The notes below the pieces were generated by a model that did not search any database, had not been told where the DNA came from, and saw nothing but the letters and a program-made list of their open reading frames with translations. From an uncultured Pelagibacteraceae bacterium (lineage in GTDB: Bacteria > Pseudomonadota > Alphaproteobacteria > Pelagibacterales > Pelagibacteraceae): a stretch of 64,000 nt of DNA. The position numbers and the translations under genes are program-made. The stretch spans positions 1 to 64,000 of the forward strand of contig CACJLY010000001.1 of the NCBI GenBank assembly GCA_902594335.1, in the 5' to 3' direction. Position 1 is the first letter of the stretch. Every line of letters begins with the position of its first letter. Of the stretch, positions 45,794-54,938 are shown piece by piece.

Positions 45794-46858
45794 GTGAAAA
45801 AAATAATATTCATTATACTTTTTTTATTCGTATTTAACTCAAATTCATACTCACAAAACTTTAAATTAGAAAAATTGGTTAACCTAGATTCACCTTGGGG
45901 ATCCTCTTTTATTAATAGTAATGAAATAGTAGTTACAGAAAAAAGTGGCAAAATAAAAGTTGTAAATATTTTATCTAGAGAAGTTCAAGAAATTAGTCAT
46001 CAACTTAACTTTGTTGTCCATGGTCAAGGAGGATTATTAGATATTATTCATAAAGACAATAATATTTGGATTTCATATACTGAAGATAGAGGTGGATATA
46101 AAACTAGCACTTCTATTGCAAGGGCAGAATTTAATAAGAAACAATTAAACTTTAAAAATATTTTTCAAGCAAATCCCCCAATAGACTCTGGTTATCATTT
46201 TGGATCAAGATTAGTTATCAAAGATAATTTTATATTTGCTTCTGCGGGTGAGAGAGGACAAGGTATGATTGCACAAGACGCCTCAAAGCATCCAGGTAGT
46301 ATTATAAGAATTCATTTAGATGGAAGTATACCAAAAGATAATCCAAAGTTTGAGGGAATGGTAGATTGGTTGCCAGAGATTTATCAAATTGGAATTAGAA
46401 ATCCTCAAGGGATGGCACTTTCTGAATTTGATGGAAAAGTTTACATGAGTAATCATGGGGCAAAAGGTGGAGATTGGTTCGGAGAAGTTAAAAAAGGTGA
46501 AAATTATGGATGGAAAATTTTAGGATGGGGAGGAACCAATTATTCTGGAATTCCAATTGGCCCAAAATGGAAACCTGGATTTACAAAAGCTATTCAATAT
46601 TGGGTGCCCTCAATAGCAACTAGCGCAATAACTATTTATAAAGGTGAAGAATTTAATGAGTGGAATAGTCATGCTTTAATCACCTCGTTAAAAGATAAGT
46701 CTTTGAGGAAATTGATATTTGATGATTTATCAAATGTAAAAGAAGAGGTTATTTTTAAAAATAAAATTGGAAGAATAAGAGATATTAAGGTTCATCCGAC
46801 GAATGGAAAAATTTATTTTTTAAGTCAAGATGCTTTGTGGTTAATGCAAAGAAAATAG
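45794..46858 (+). CDS. PQQ-dependent sugar dehydrogenase-like (GSDH family) exported protein
   Basis: 354 residues from a GTG start; a longer in-frame start inside the SDR gene is rejected because a clean signal peptide (KKIIFIILFLFVFNSNSYSQ) begins at the GTG. The six-bladed propeller of soluble aldose sugar/sorbosone dehydrogenases is indicated by LDSPWGSSFI, VVHGQGGLLDI, YHFGSRLVI, EIYQIGIRNPQGMAL and NYGWKILGWGG. It would oxidise a sugar or aldehyde in the periplasm, with PQQ from outside if the cell cannot make it. PQQ dependence is inferred from family. Confidence 0.82.
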   Translation: MKKIIFIILFLFVFNSNSYSQNFKLEKLVNLDSPWGSSFINSNEIVVTEKSGKIKVVNILSREVQEISHQLNFVVHGQGGLLDIIHKDNNIWISYTEDRGGYKTSTSIARAEFNKKQLNFKNIFQANPPIDSGYHFGSRLVIKDNFIFASAGERGQGMIAQDASKHPGSIIRIHLDGSIPKDNPKFEGMVDWLPEIYQIGIRNPQGMALSEFDGKVYMSNHGAKGGDWFGEVKKGENYGWKILGWGGTNYSGIPIGPKWKPGFTKAIQYWVPSIATSAITIYKGEEFNEWNSHALITSLKDKSLRKLIFDDLSNVKEEVIFKNKIGRIRDIKVHPTNGKIYFLSQDALWLMQRK

Positions 46859-46873
46859 TATATATTAAAGTTT

Positions 46874-47977
46874 ATGGATGATGTCGTCATAGTTGGTGGG
46901 GGTATTATAGGAGCTGCAACTGCCTATTTTTTATCCATGGAAGGTAGAAAAGTTAAGGTAATAGAGAGAGATCCTACCTATAAAACTGCATCATTTCCAT
47001 TATCTTTAGGTGGATTTAGAAGACAATTTTTTCAAAAAGAAAACATACTTTTAGGTAAATTTGCTAGAGAATTCATTTTTAAAATACCAGAATTATTAAA
47101 AACAAAAAAAAATCCAAACCCAACAGCAAGCATGGTTCCAAATGGATACCTTTTAATGTTTGGACCAGAACATGCAGAAGAACAATATAAAGCTTTGGAA
47201 AATCATAGAGAATGCGATGCTGGTACAAAAAATATTAAAGGTTCAGAATTAAATAAAATTTTTCCATATATAAATAACGAAGGTATAGAAACAGCTACAT
47301 ATACTGACAATAAAAGTGAAGGTTGGATTGATCCTTTTATGTTTCATAGTGCTTTAAAAAGTAAAGCAATTGAGTTAGGTGCAGAGTTTCTTAAAGGTGA
47401 GGTTAAAAATTTGTCTGAGATAAACGCAAAAACTATCATTTCGGCAGCAGGATGCTGGACTAAAGAATTGTTATCAGATATTCCAGTTGAACCACAAAAG
47501 CACACTGTATTTCGAGTTAAATGCCCAAAACATTTTCCTGATATGCCACTAACTGGAGATTTAACAACAGGTGTATATTGGAGACCAGAGGGTAAAGAAT
47601 TCTTAGCAGGTTCACCTATATCTGTATTTGATGCGAAAGATTTAGAACCCGCATGGAATGATTTTGAAGAATTAGTTTGGCCTGCTCTGGCAAAAAGAGT
47701 TCCAGCCTTTGAAGAACTAAAATTAACCGGTGGTTGGGCAGGATTTTATGATTGTAATAAACTTGATAACAACGCAGTCGTTGGCAAACATCCAAAATAT
47801 GACAACGTTTATTTGGCTTCTGGTTTTACTGGAAGAGGTTTAATGCAGGCACCAGGTATTGGAAGAGCTTTAACTGAACTGATTACAACAGGTAGCTATC
47901 AATCAATAGATATAAGTGTTTTTGATGTAGAAAGAGTTTTAAAAAGTAATGCTAGACCAGAACCTTACGTTTTATAA
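46874..47977 (+). CDS. FAD-dependent oxidoreductase (DAO/sarcosine-oxidase-like)
   Basis: 367 residues. The N-terminal GGGIIGAATAYFLSMEG is the FAD-binding motif, with VIERDPTYKTASFPLSLGGFRRQF following. IISAAGCWTKELL lies mid-protein, and the C-terminal DAO signature is YLASGFTGRGLMQAPGIGRALTELI. Such enzymes oxidise secondary or tertiary amines such as sarcosine, dimethylglycine or D-amino acids, a trait common in SAR11 methylamine and glycine-betaine metabolism. Exact substrate not readable. The 3' end overlaps a small minus-strand gene by 6 bp. Confidence 0.87.
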   Translation: MDDVVIVGGGIIGAATAYFLSMEGRKVKVIERDPTYKTASFPLSLGGFRRQFFQKENILLGKFAREFIFKIPELLKTKKNPNPTASMVPNGYLLMFGPEHAEEQYKALENHRECDAGTKNIKGSELNKIFPYINNEGIETATYTDNKSEGWIDPFMFHSALKSKAIELGAEFLKGEVKNLSEINAKTIISAAGCWTKELLSDIPVEPQKHTVFRVKCPKHFPDMPLTGDLTTGVYWRPEGKEFLAGSPISVFDAKDLEPAWNDFEELVWPALAKRVPAFEELKLTGGWAGFYDCNKLDNNAVVGKHPKYDNVYLASGFTGRGLMQAPGIGRALTELITTGSYQSIDISVFDVERVLKSNARPEPYVL

Positions 47978-48151
47978 TTTTTTAATATAAACTCCTAGTA
48001 TTCCATTAAATATAGATACAGCTAATATCAATAGTTGTCCTTTAAACGAATAAAATTCAAAGGATGGATAAAAACTTATGCCAATCGAAAAAAAAAGATA
48101 AGTTATCACAAAAGGCCGATAAAATTTTTTTATAAAATTTAAAATTTTCAC
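47972..48151 (-). CDS. Hypothetical 59-residue membrane protein downstream of EamA
   Basis: The GTG at 48151 follows the EamA stop codon with no gap on the minus strand, and the frame stays open for 59 codons to a TAA at 47972. The product is basic at the N-terminus (KILNFIKKFYR) and has two hydrophobic segments (FVITYLFFSIGISF and LLILAVSIFNGILGVY). It fills the only gap between the DAO and EamA genes. No family recognised. In A+T-rich DNA a hydrophobic frame of this length can arise by chance, so the call is moderate. Confidence 0.5.
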   Translation of the reverse strand: MKILNFIKKFYRPFVITYLFFSIGISFYPSFEFYSFKGQLLILAVSIFNGILGVYIKKL

Positions 48152-49000
48152 TTACTTTCTAGTAGCAATATAAACACCAATTGTTGCAAGTATAAACCCT
48201 GCTATATCAACATTGGATAATTTTTCTCCTAAAAATAAATAAGCCATTACAGCTGTTGTAGGAGGGACAAGAAAAAATAATGTTGAAGTTTTACTTACTG
48301 AACCTGCTTTTATTAAAAACATTAAAATTGTAAAGGCTCCAAACGACACTAGAATAATCTGATGTGTCATTCCTAATAAAAATCCTGTTGTAAAATTTAT
48401 ATAGGGAGTTTCAAATATTGATATTAAAATTAAATTAAAAGAACAGCCCCCAAAAGCTTGAAATCCATTATTAACTGATAAAGGTACATTGCCGCTTAGT
48501 TTTTTTTGCCACAAGGTTCCTGTAGTGATTGCAGCAAGGGCAATAAAACAAGTTAATAATCCATCTTTAGGAAACTCATCTCCAAAATCTACTCCAAGTA
48601 CTAGCAACGAGCCTACAAAACCAAACACAATACCAACCCACTGCTTCCATCCTATTACCTCTTTATAGATTGGTCCTGATAATAAATTAGTTAATATTGG
48701 TTGAAGAGTAACAATTAATGCTACAACACTTGCAGGAACTCCTACATGAAAAGCATACCAACAACCACCAAGGTATAATCCATGAAACAATACACCGGTA
48801 GTTATACTTTCTAATATATATTTAAATTTTGTAAAAATTATCTCTTTTTTAAGTAATGCGAATAAGAAGAAACCTATAGTTACAATTCCAAATCTAAAGG
48901 CAAGTGCTGCAAAAGGTGATGCATTCTGAACTATAATATCACCTGAGATGAATGCAGATGACCATAGCAATATAAATAGTAAAGGAAATGTTTTAATCAT
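48152..49000 (-). CDS. EamA/DMT family permease
   Basis: 282 residues, ten predicted helices in two EamA repeats: FPLLFILLWSSAFISGDIIVQ at the start and ITTGTLWQKKLSGNVPLSVNNGFQAFGG in the middle, with the second repeat ending FLGEKLSNVDIAGFILATIGVYIA. Probably a metabolite or amino-acid exporter. It lies downstream of an MDR oxidoreductase (33 bp) and is immediately followed by the 59-residue ORF. Confidence 0.85.
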   Translation of the reverse strand: MIKTFPLLFILLWSSAFISGDIIVQNASPFAALAFRFGIVTIGFFLFALLKKEIIFTKFKYILESITTGVLFHGLYLGGCWYAFHVGVPASVVALIVTLQPILTNLLSGPIYKEVIGWKQWVGIVFGFVGSLLVLGVDFGDEFPKDGLLTCFIALAAITTGTLWQKKLSGNVPLSVNNGFQAFGGCSFNLILISIFETPYINFTTGFLLGMTHQIILVSFGAFTILMFLIKAGSVSKTSTLFFLVPPTTAVMAYLFLGEKLSNVDIAGFILATIGVYIATRK

Positions 49001-49033
49001 TTATTGAGGATTTTAAGTCACAAAATTTCTAAA

Positions 49034-50041
49034 CTAAATTTTGACAAGCATTTTGCCTATATTTTTACCGTTTAATAAATCAATAAATGACTTTGGAGCA
49101 TTCTCTATTCCTTCGTAGATAGTTTCTTTAAATTTTATTTTACCATCCGCCAACCATTTTGACATTTCAGTTTCAAATGGCTCTCTTTCATTATCGTGAT
49201 CAAAAATAAGAAATCCTTTAATTGTGAGTCTTTTTACTAAAACATAAGCCATATTTTTTAAACCAGATCCTGGATTTGTTGCATTCATCTGTGAAATTCT
49301 TCCACAAATCACAATACGACCATATGTTTTCATTTGGAAAATAGCAGACTCTAAAAAGTCTCCACCAACATTATCAAAATAAAGATCAAAACCATCAGGA
49401 CAAATTTCCTTGAAATGTAAGACAAGGTTTTCTACTTTCTTATAATTAAAAGCATGATCAACTTTTAATTCATTTTTTAACCAATCAACTTTTTCATCAG
49501 ACCCTGTGCTTGCAATAACTTTACAACCAAGATTTTTTGCAATTTGGCAAACTGTAGATCCAACACTACCTCCAGCAGAAGAGACTAATATAGTTTGCCC
49601 AGATTTCAATTCTCCATGTTTGAAAAGTCCAATGTAAGCTGTATGCCCTGTCATTCCAAGTGGACCTAAGTACGACTGTACAGGCATATCAATTGGTTTT
49701 AGTTTCTTTAGTTCATCAGAACTACAAACAAATTTATCTCTCATACCAAGACTACTAAATACTAAATCTCCAACACTAAAATCTTTATCATTTGAGAGTT
49801 CTACTTTACCAATTGCATACCCTTCCATTTCCTCACCGATTTTAAATGGTGGTTTATAATTTTTTCTCTCAGTCATTCTTGCACGCATGTATGGATCAAC
49901 TGATATCCATGAATTTGACACTAAAATATTTTTTTCATCATTAATTGAAATTTCTTTTGATTTTATTTCAAAATCTGTCTCTTTTGGTAAGCCGGTTGGA
50001 ATATAATTTTTTAAAGATACGTATTTACTAACCACAGACAT
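49034..50041 (-). CDS. NADP-dependent MDR oxidoreductase (prostaglandin/curcumin-reductase-like)
   Basis: 335 residues of the zinc-free medium-chain dehydrogenase family. SWISVDPYMRARM and GEEMEGYAIGKV in the catalytic domain, LGPLGMTGHTAYIGL, ILVSSAGGSVGSTVCQIAKNLGCKVIA (nucleotide motif) and FDLYFDNVGGDFLE identify the leukotriene B4 dehydrogenase/CurA subgroup, which reduces alpha,beta-unsaturated ketones or aldehydes with NADPH. A detoxifying role for lipid-derived enals is plausible. It is one base away from msrA, so the two are likely co-transcribed. Confidence 0.88.
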   Translation of the reverse strand: MSVVSKYVSLKNYIPTGLPKETDFEIKSKEISINDEKNILVSNSWISVDPYMRARMTERKNYKPPFKIGEEMEGYAIGKVELSNDKDFSVGDLVFSSLGMRDKFVCSSDELKKLKPIDMPVQSYLGPLGMTGHTAYIGLFKHGELKSGQTILVSSAGGSVGSTVCQIAKNLGCKVIASTGSDEKVDWLKNELKVDHAFNYKKVENLVLHFKEICPDGFDLYFDNVGGDFLESAIFQMKTYGRIVICGRISQMNATNPGSGLKNMAYVLVKRLTIKGFLIFDHDNEREPFETEMSKWLADGKIKFKETIYEGIENAPKSFIDLLNGKNIGKMLVKI

Positions 50042-50042
50042 T

Positions 50043-50621
50043 TTAAGACCCCCAAATACTATTTAATATTGCTTCGCGTCTACATCCTTTTTTATATCTT
50101 AAGTAATTAAGAAAATTTATTTGGTAATAATCTTGATGAACAGCCTCAGCAATATAAAATTTATCAAATTTTCTTACATAAGTTACTACTTTTTTTTTGA
50201 ATTTTTTCTCTATTTCCTTAATACTATTTTCTATTAAGTTTTTTTGCTTATCATTTTGATAAAATGCCACTGATCTATAACTATATCCCTTGTCACAAAA
50301 TTGTCCTACAGCATCAAATGGATCAATGTTTACCCAGAATTCTTCTAAGAGTTTTTCATAGCTAACTACTTCTGGAATATATATGACTTCAATAACCTCA
50401 AAATGGCCTGTGTTTCCATATGTAACTTCTTTATAAGTTGGATTTTCTGTAGTGCCACCTGAATAGCCAGAGATAACTTTTGAGACACCAAGAATATTTT
50501 CAAAAGATTCTTCCATACACCAAAAGCATCCTCCAGCAAAATAGGCTTTTTCAAAATTTGGTGAATTAGCAAAGCTGGTTGAAGAAATTAGAAAGAAAAT
50601 TATTGATAAAAGTTTTTTCAT
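50043..50621 (-). CDS. msrA: Peptide-methionine (S)-S-oxide reductase MsrA, exported
   Basis: 192 residues with a signal peptide (about 1-18, ending SFANSP), so it acts in the periplasm. The catalytic motif is GGCFWCMEE with C32 as nucleophile, followed by VSGYSGGTTENPTYKEV, GHFEVIEV and VHQDYYQ. A Cys near the C-terminus (KKGCRREA) may resolve the disulfide. It repairs methionine-S-sulfoxide after oxidative damage. Together with the adjacent enal reductase it forms a small oxidative-damage pair. Confidence 0.94.
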   Translation of the reverse strand: MKKLLSIIFFLISSTSFANSPNFEKAYFAGGCFWCMEESFENILGVSKVISGYSGGTTENPTYKEVTYGNTGHFEVIEVIYIPEVVSYEKLLEEFWVNIDPFDAVGQFCDKGYSYRSVAFYQNDKQKNLIENSIKEIEKKFKKKVVTYVRKFDKFYIAEAVHQDYYQINFLNYLRYKKGCRREAILNSIWGS

Positions 50622-50678
50622 TAAAGGTAGCTATCTAGATTAATGATAGCTTACCTTTAATGTTTTGTATTTAAAACT

Positions 50679-51878
50679 CTATTTTTTTTGATATTTTGCC
50701 GCTTCTTCAGAACCGCCTGTAGCGCTTCCTTTACTGTAAGAGTGAGCACCCATTCCTGCTAACTGTCCATCTTTGACAATTAAATATTGATCTCTCATTT
50801 CAGTACCATCAAAAAAGCACTCAAGTATTTCTCTAACACCATCAGCATATCTAGCTTGAGCAGATAGTGAAGTTCCAGAAGTATGAGGTGTCATTCCATG
50901 GTTTGGCATTGTTCTCCATACATGATCGTTTGGAGCTGGCTGAGGAAACCACACGTCTCCTGCATATCCACTTAGTTGACCACTTTCTAAAGCTTTAGCA
51001 ATTGCATCTCTATTACAAATTTTACCTCTTGCTGTATTTACAATATATGCACCTTTTTTCATTTTAGATATCATTTCATCATCAAATAAATTTTCTGTTT
51101 CAGGATGAAGAGGACAGTTAATTGTAACAACATCACATACTTTAACCATAGATTCTACAGTTTCATGAAAAGTAAGATTTAACTCTTTTTCAACTGATTC
51201 AGGTAATCTATGTCTATCAAAATAATGAAGATGTACATCAAATGGTTTCATTTTTCTTAATGCATCTAAACCAATTCTTCCAGCCGCAACTGTTCCAATG
51301 TGCATTCCTTCAACATCGTAAGACCTTTGAACTGCATCAGCAATATTCCATCCACCTTCATTAACAATTCGGTGTTGGTTGTGATAATCTCTTACCATTG
51401 AAACAATCATCATTACTATGTGCTCAGCAACTGATCTTGAATTACAAAATGTTACTTCTACAACATCAATTTTATGATCCATTGCTGCCTGTAAATCTAC
51501 ATGGTCTGAACCAATTCCTGCTGTGATTGCAATTTTTAAATTTTTTGCTTTTTCAATTCTTTCTTTTGTTAAATAATATGGAAAGAATGGTTGAGAAATA
51601 ACTATATCAGCATCAACGATATGTTTGTCAGCTTCACATCCATCTCCATCTTTACTATTTGTTACAACTAACTCATGACCGTTACTCTCTAAAAATTTTC
51701 TTAATCCTAATTCACCAGACACACATCCTAATAGTTCTCCAGGCGTAAAATCTCTACCTTTTGGACTTGGTAGTGTCATCCCATCTGGATATTTTTCAAG
51801 TTTTGGAAGATCTGACAATGGATAGCTTTTAGGCATCCCACCTTTTGGATCATCATATAATACGCAAAGTACTTTCAT
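50679..51878 (-). CDS. fdh: NAD-dependent formate dehydrogenase
   Basis: 399 residues, matching the single-subunit FDH of methylotrophs. The substrate and cofactor sites are visible: TAGIGSDHVDL, FCNSRSVAEHIV (conserved Asn), a Rossmann motif with the G-x-x-x-G-R-I-G pattern, YFDRHRLP (Asp selecting NAD), NTARGKICNRD (catalytic Arg) and MTPHTSGTSLSAQARY (catalytic His). It oxidises formate to CO2 and yields NADH, the last step of C1 oxidation. AGGAG lies a few bases upstream of the ATG, one of the few clear ribosome binding sites here, suggesting strong expression. Confidence 0.96.
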   Translation of the reverse strand: MKVLCVLYDDPKGGMPKSYPLSDLPKLEKYPDGMTLPSPKGRDFTPGELLGCVSGELGLRKFLESNGHELVVTNSKDGDGCEADKHIVDADIVISQPFFPYYLTKERIEKAKNLKIAITAGIGSDHVDLQAAMDHKIDVVEVTFCNSRSVAEHIVMMIVSMVRDYHNQHRIVNEGGWNIADAVQRSYDVEGMHIGTVAAGRIGLDALRKMKPFDVHLHYFDRHRLPESVEKELNLTFHETVESMVKVCDVVTINCPLHPETENLFDDEMISKMKKGAYIVNTARGKICNRDAIAKALESGQLSGYAGDVWFPQPAPNDHVWRTMPNHGMTPHTSGTSLSAQARYADGVREILECFFDGTEMRDQYLIVKDGQLAGMGAHSYSKGSATGGSEEAAKYQKK

Positions 51879-51977
51879 TTTTTCTCCTAATATTTATGTT
51901 TTAAAATCTCTCTATAGATATTTTCTTAAGAAAGTGTAGCATAAAATTAGAACATCAATCAAACGAATAGTAGTTGA

Positions 51978-52439
51978 TTAGGGGTATTTCTTTTTAGCAA
52001 CGAATTTATTCAGAATAATTCCAAAGGCTATTATAATCAAACATCCAGTTAATATTGGAGAGAACAAATAGTCAAACGATACTGAGCCCAGTATGACTAT
52101 AATAGGATTTCCTCCAGCTGGGGGGTGGGTTACATCTAGTAAAATCATCAATCCAACACCAAGACCTACCGCTAAAGGTATTGATATATAAACTGGCAAT
52201 GGGATAAAATTATAAAATAGAATTCCAATTGTTGAAGTTACTAGATGACCAAATAATATATTTTTAGGTTTCGCAAATGGACTTTCTGGGTAACCATATA
52301 AAAGAACCATTGAAGATCCAAATGATGCAATTAAAAAAAGTCCAAAATTAGTTTTATAAGTTAATAAAGTGAGAACACCAATTGTTATAGTTGTAAAAAT
52401 CAACGCTAAAAGGGATCTTATAATTTTATCTTTGTTCAT
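51978..52439 (-). CDS. HPP family membrane protein
   Basis: 153 residues, four to five hydrophobic segments with the family motif DVTHPPAGGNP near residue 110. Some HPP-family proteins transport nitrite in chloroplasts and cyanobacteria. The substrate here is not known. It follows directly (zero gap) the NifU-like gene on the minus strand, so the two are a two-gene operon. Confidence 0.85.
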   Translation of the reverse strand: MNKDKIIRSLLALIFTTITIGVLTLLTYKTNFGLFLIASFGSSMVLLYGYPESPFAKPKNILFGHLVTSTIGILFYNFIPLPVYISIPLAVGLGVGLMILLDVTHPPAGGNPIIVILGSVSFDYLFSPILTGCLIIIAFGIILNKFVAKKKYP

Positions 52440-52835
52440 TTATTGTATTACTTTTTTTAAAGCTTTTATTGGAAGCGTTAAACATTCTTTTCTTGCATAA
52501 TTTTTTTTATCAAAGATTTTTTTAAACTCTTTCCATTCATTTGGAAATGAAATATTTTCTTTATCATTAAACTTATCCAACAATTTTAAAAAATTTTTAA
52601 TTTTATCTTTACTTTTTTTCTTAAAATTTTTTGTAGCTAAATTTGCAGATGCATTGCAATATATGCAAGATTGAGATTGATAAGAGAAATCTTTTATAAA
52701 ATTGTCTTTAATAATTAAAAAAATTTCAATCTCATCACCACAAATTTGACTTTTATATTTCATCGAATGAGTGCAGTTATTAATATGTTTATTGTTTTTG
52801 GTATCAGAAGCTATTTTTAAAATATTAATATCCAT
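52440..52835 (-). CDS. NifU N-terminal/IscU-like scaffold domain protein
   Basis: 131 residues. The three scaffold cysteines are present in family context: QICGDEIEIFL (C-G-D), SCIYCNASANL and RKECLTLPIKAL. SufU/IscU proteins assemble Fe-S clusters on these residues. This copy is diverged and not next to the main suf/isc genes, and it is coupled to an HPP membrane protein, so it may be a specialised or sulfur-acceptor variant. Lysine-rich C-terminal half. Function otherwise unknown. Confidence 0.8.
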   Translation of the reverse strand: MDINILKIASDTKNNKHINNCTHSMKYKSQICGDEIEIFLIIKDNFIKDFSYQSQSCIYCNASANLATKNFKKKSKDKIKNFLKLLDKFNDKENISFPNEWKEFKKIFDKKNYARKECLTLPIKALKKVIQ

Positions 52836-52913
52836 TAATTTGAGTATTTATTTGATTGTTATTATACAAATTTATATTTACATTTTCATACTTCTTAAAT
52901 AAAAAAATAGCAC

Positions 52914-53819
52914 ATGCTAAATTTAAAAAATCCTAAAGTAGCCATCCCAATCGTATTAATTGCTGGTATTTTTTGGTCATTTGGTCCATATGTTGTAAGG
53001 CACATTGATCAGCCAGAAACAGTTCCTTGGCAATATTTATTTACAAGAGGAATAGTTATTTTTCTTTTACTTAATATGTATTTGTTCCTTGAGGAAGGAA
53101 AAGAGTTTTATAAAAATTATTTTAAAGTGGGTATATCGGGTCTAATTGGAGGAATTGGACTTGGCACTGCAATGATAACATTTATATGGTCAATTACTAA
53201 TACGACAGCAGCTATCACTTTACTTTGTCTTGCAGCAATGCCATTTATAACAGCCTTATTAGGGTTCTTATTCTTAAAAGAAAAAATTTCATTAACAGTA
53301 TGGATTGCGATTGTAGTTGCAGCAGCGGGTATATGTATAATGGCTTTTGACAATTCTGGTAAAAATTCATTGCCAGGGCTTGTGTTTGGACTTATTTCTG
53401 CATTAGGTTTCTCAATTTTTTCTGTTTCACTTAGATGGAGAAAAGAAACACCAAAATTTACTACTGTAGCCTTTGCGGGATTATTTTGTTTCATATTTTC
53501 TGCTGTAATGCTGATGTCGAACGATGCTAATTTTTTATCTACTGGAAAAAATGAAGCCTTATTTGCTACTCATGGAACTCTAGTATGTATGGGTTTGATT
53601 TTATATTCAATTGGATCAAAAAATATTCCAGCAGCTGATTTAACTTTACTCTCACTAACTGAGGTAATCGGTGGAATATTCTGGGTTTGGTTACCATGGA
53701 TGGGAATTAATGAAGTCCCATCTACGAATACTATTATTGGTGGATTTTTTATTTTTATGTCAATTTTTTACTACAGCCTCATTATGCAGTCTAATAGAAG
53801 ATTTATAGGTTTAAATTAA
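52914..53819 (+). CDS. EamA/DMT family permease
   Basis: 301 residues with ten helices in two repeats: PIVLIAGIFWSFGPYVVRH, GIGLGTAMITFIWSITNTTAAITLL and later GLISALGFSIFSVSLRWRK and LTLLSLTEVIGGIFWVWLPWMG. It sits one base ahead of the amidinotransferase gene and is therefore likely to export its product or import a precursor (inference). It is the third EamA protein in this window; the sequences differ enough to suggest different substrates. Confidence 0.85.
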   Translation: MLNLKNPKVAIPIVLIAGIFWSFGPYVVRHIDQPETVPWQYLFTRGIVIFLLLNMYLFLEEGKEFYKNYFKVGISGLIGGIGLGTAMITFIWSITNTTAAITLLCLAAMPFITALLGFLFLKEKISLTVWIAIVVAAAGICIMAFDNSGKNSLPGLVFGLISALGFSIFSVSLRWRKETPKFTTVAFAGLFCFIFSAVMLMSNDANFLSTGKNEALFATHGTLVCMGLILYSIGSKNIPAADLTLLSLTEVIGGIFWVWLPWMGINEVPSTNTIIGGFFIFMSIFYYSLIMQSNRRFIGLN

Positions 53820-53820
53820 A

Positions 53821-54936
53821 ATGAATAATGAAAAAGTAATTGTCAATAGTTGGAATGAATGGGATCCATTGAAACATGTAATAGTAGGTAAAGCAGATGG
53901 CACTTGTATACCTGCCCCTGAGCCAGCATTAGATGCCAAAGTTCCAGAAGACAGCGATATGAGAGGAAAATTTGGTCCAAGAACTAAAGATACCGTAGAT
54001 AAAGCAAATCAGCTTTTAGATAATTTCTCAAATATATTAAAAAAAAGAGGGATTAAAGTTGATAGACCAGATCCAATTGATTTTAATCAAAAAACATCTA
54101 CACCTGATTGGCAAGCGGAGACGATGTTTGGATGCATGCCACCGAGAGATGTTTTGTTAACTGTAGGTAATGAAATTTTAGAGGCTACGATGAGTTATCG
54201 TTGCCGATGGTTTGAATATCTATGTTACCGACCACTTTTAAAACAATATTATAATTCAGATCCAAATATGAGACATGAATCTGCTCCTAAACCAAGATTA
54301 ACAGATGAGGATTACAGAGAAGATTACTTATCAGATAAAATAGGAATTCAAAAAAGACTGGAATGGACAGAAAATAAATATTTTGTAACCACTGAAGAGG
54401 AGCCGTTATTTGACGCTGCTGACGTTCTAAGATTTGGTAAAGATTTAGTAGTACAACATGGTTTTACGACAAATTTAAAAGGAATTGATTGGTTAAAAAG
54501 ACATTATAAAGATCACAGGGTTCATGCTGTTAATTTTCCAGGCGACCCTTATCCAATTCATATAGATGCAACTTTTACACCTATCAAAGAGGGTTTAATA
54601 ATTAATAATCCTCAAAGAAGGCTTCCTAAAGAGCAAAGAAAATTATTTGAAAATAACGGTTGGGAAATTATTGATAGCGCTCAACCTGCACACAATGAAC
54701 CTCCGCCATTATGTTACTCTTCAACATGGTTATCAATGAATGTTTTAGTTTTAGATCCTAAAACTGTATGTGTAGAAAAAAGTGAAGTATACCAAGCAGA
54801 ACAACTAGATAAATTAGGCATGGAGGTTGTTCCTGTTGAGCTTAGAGACGCTTATGCATTTGGAGGTGGATTACATTGTTGTACAGCAGATGTTTATAGA
54901 GAAGGTGAATTAAAAGATTATTTTCCAAAGCAGTAA
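53821..54936 (+). CDS. Glycine amidinotransferase-like enzyme
   Basis: 371 residues of the arginine:glycine amidinotransferase family. Catalytic residues are in place: the His of PYPIHIDATFTPI and C353 in GGGLHCCTADVY; acidic residues in FDAADVLRFG complete the site. N-terminal VNSWNEWDPLKHVIVG is the family opening. The reaction moves the amidino group of arginine to an amine, classically glycine, giving guanidinoacetate and ornithine. Close relatives can use other acceptors, so the product is open. The following gene makes glycine from threonine. Confidence 0.88.
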   Translation: MNNEKVIVNSWNEWDPLKHVIVGKADGTCIPAPEPALDAKVPEDSDMRGKFGPRTKDTVDKANQLLDNFSNILKKRGIKVDRPDPIDFNQKTSTPDWQAETMFGCMPPRDVLLTVGNEILEATMSYRCRWFEYLCYRPLLKQYYNSDPNMRHESAPKPRLTDEDYREDYLSDKIGIQKRLEWTENKYFVTTEEEPLFDAADVLRFGKDLVVQHGFTTNLKGIDWLKRHYKDHRVHAVNFPGDPYPIHIDATFTPIKEGLIINNPQRRLPKEQRKLFENNGWEIIDSAQPAHNEPPPLCYSSTWLSMNVLVLDPKTVCVEKSEVYQAEQLDKLGMEVVPVELRDAYAFGGGLHCCTADVYREGELKDYFPKQ

Positions 54937-54938
54937 TT

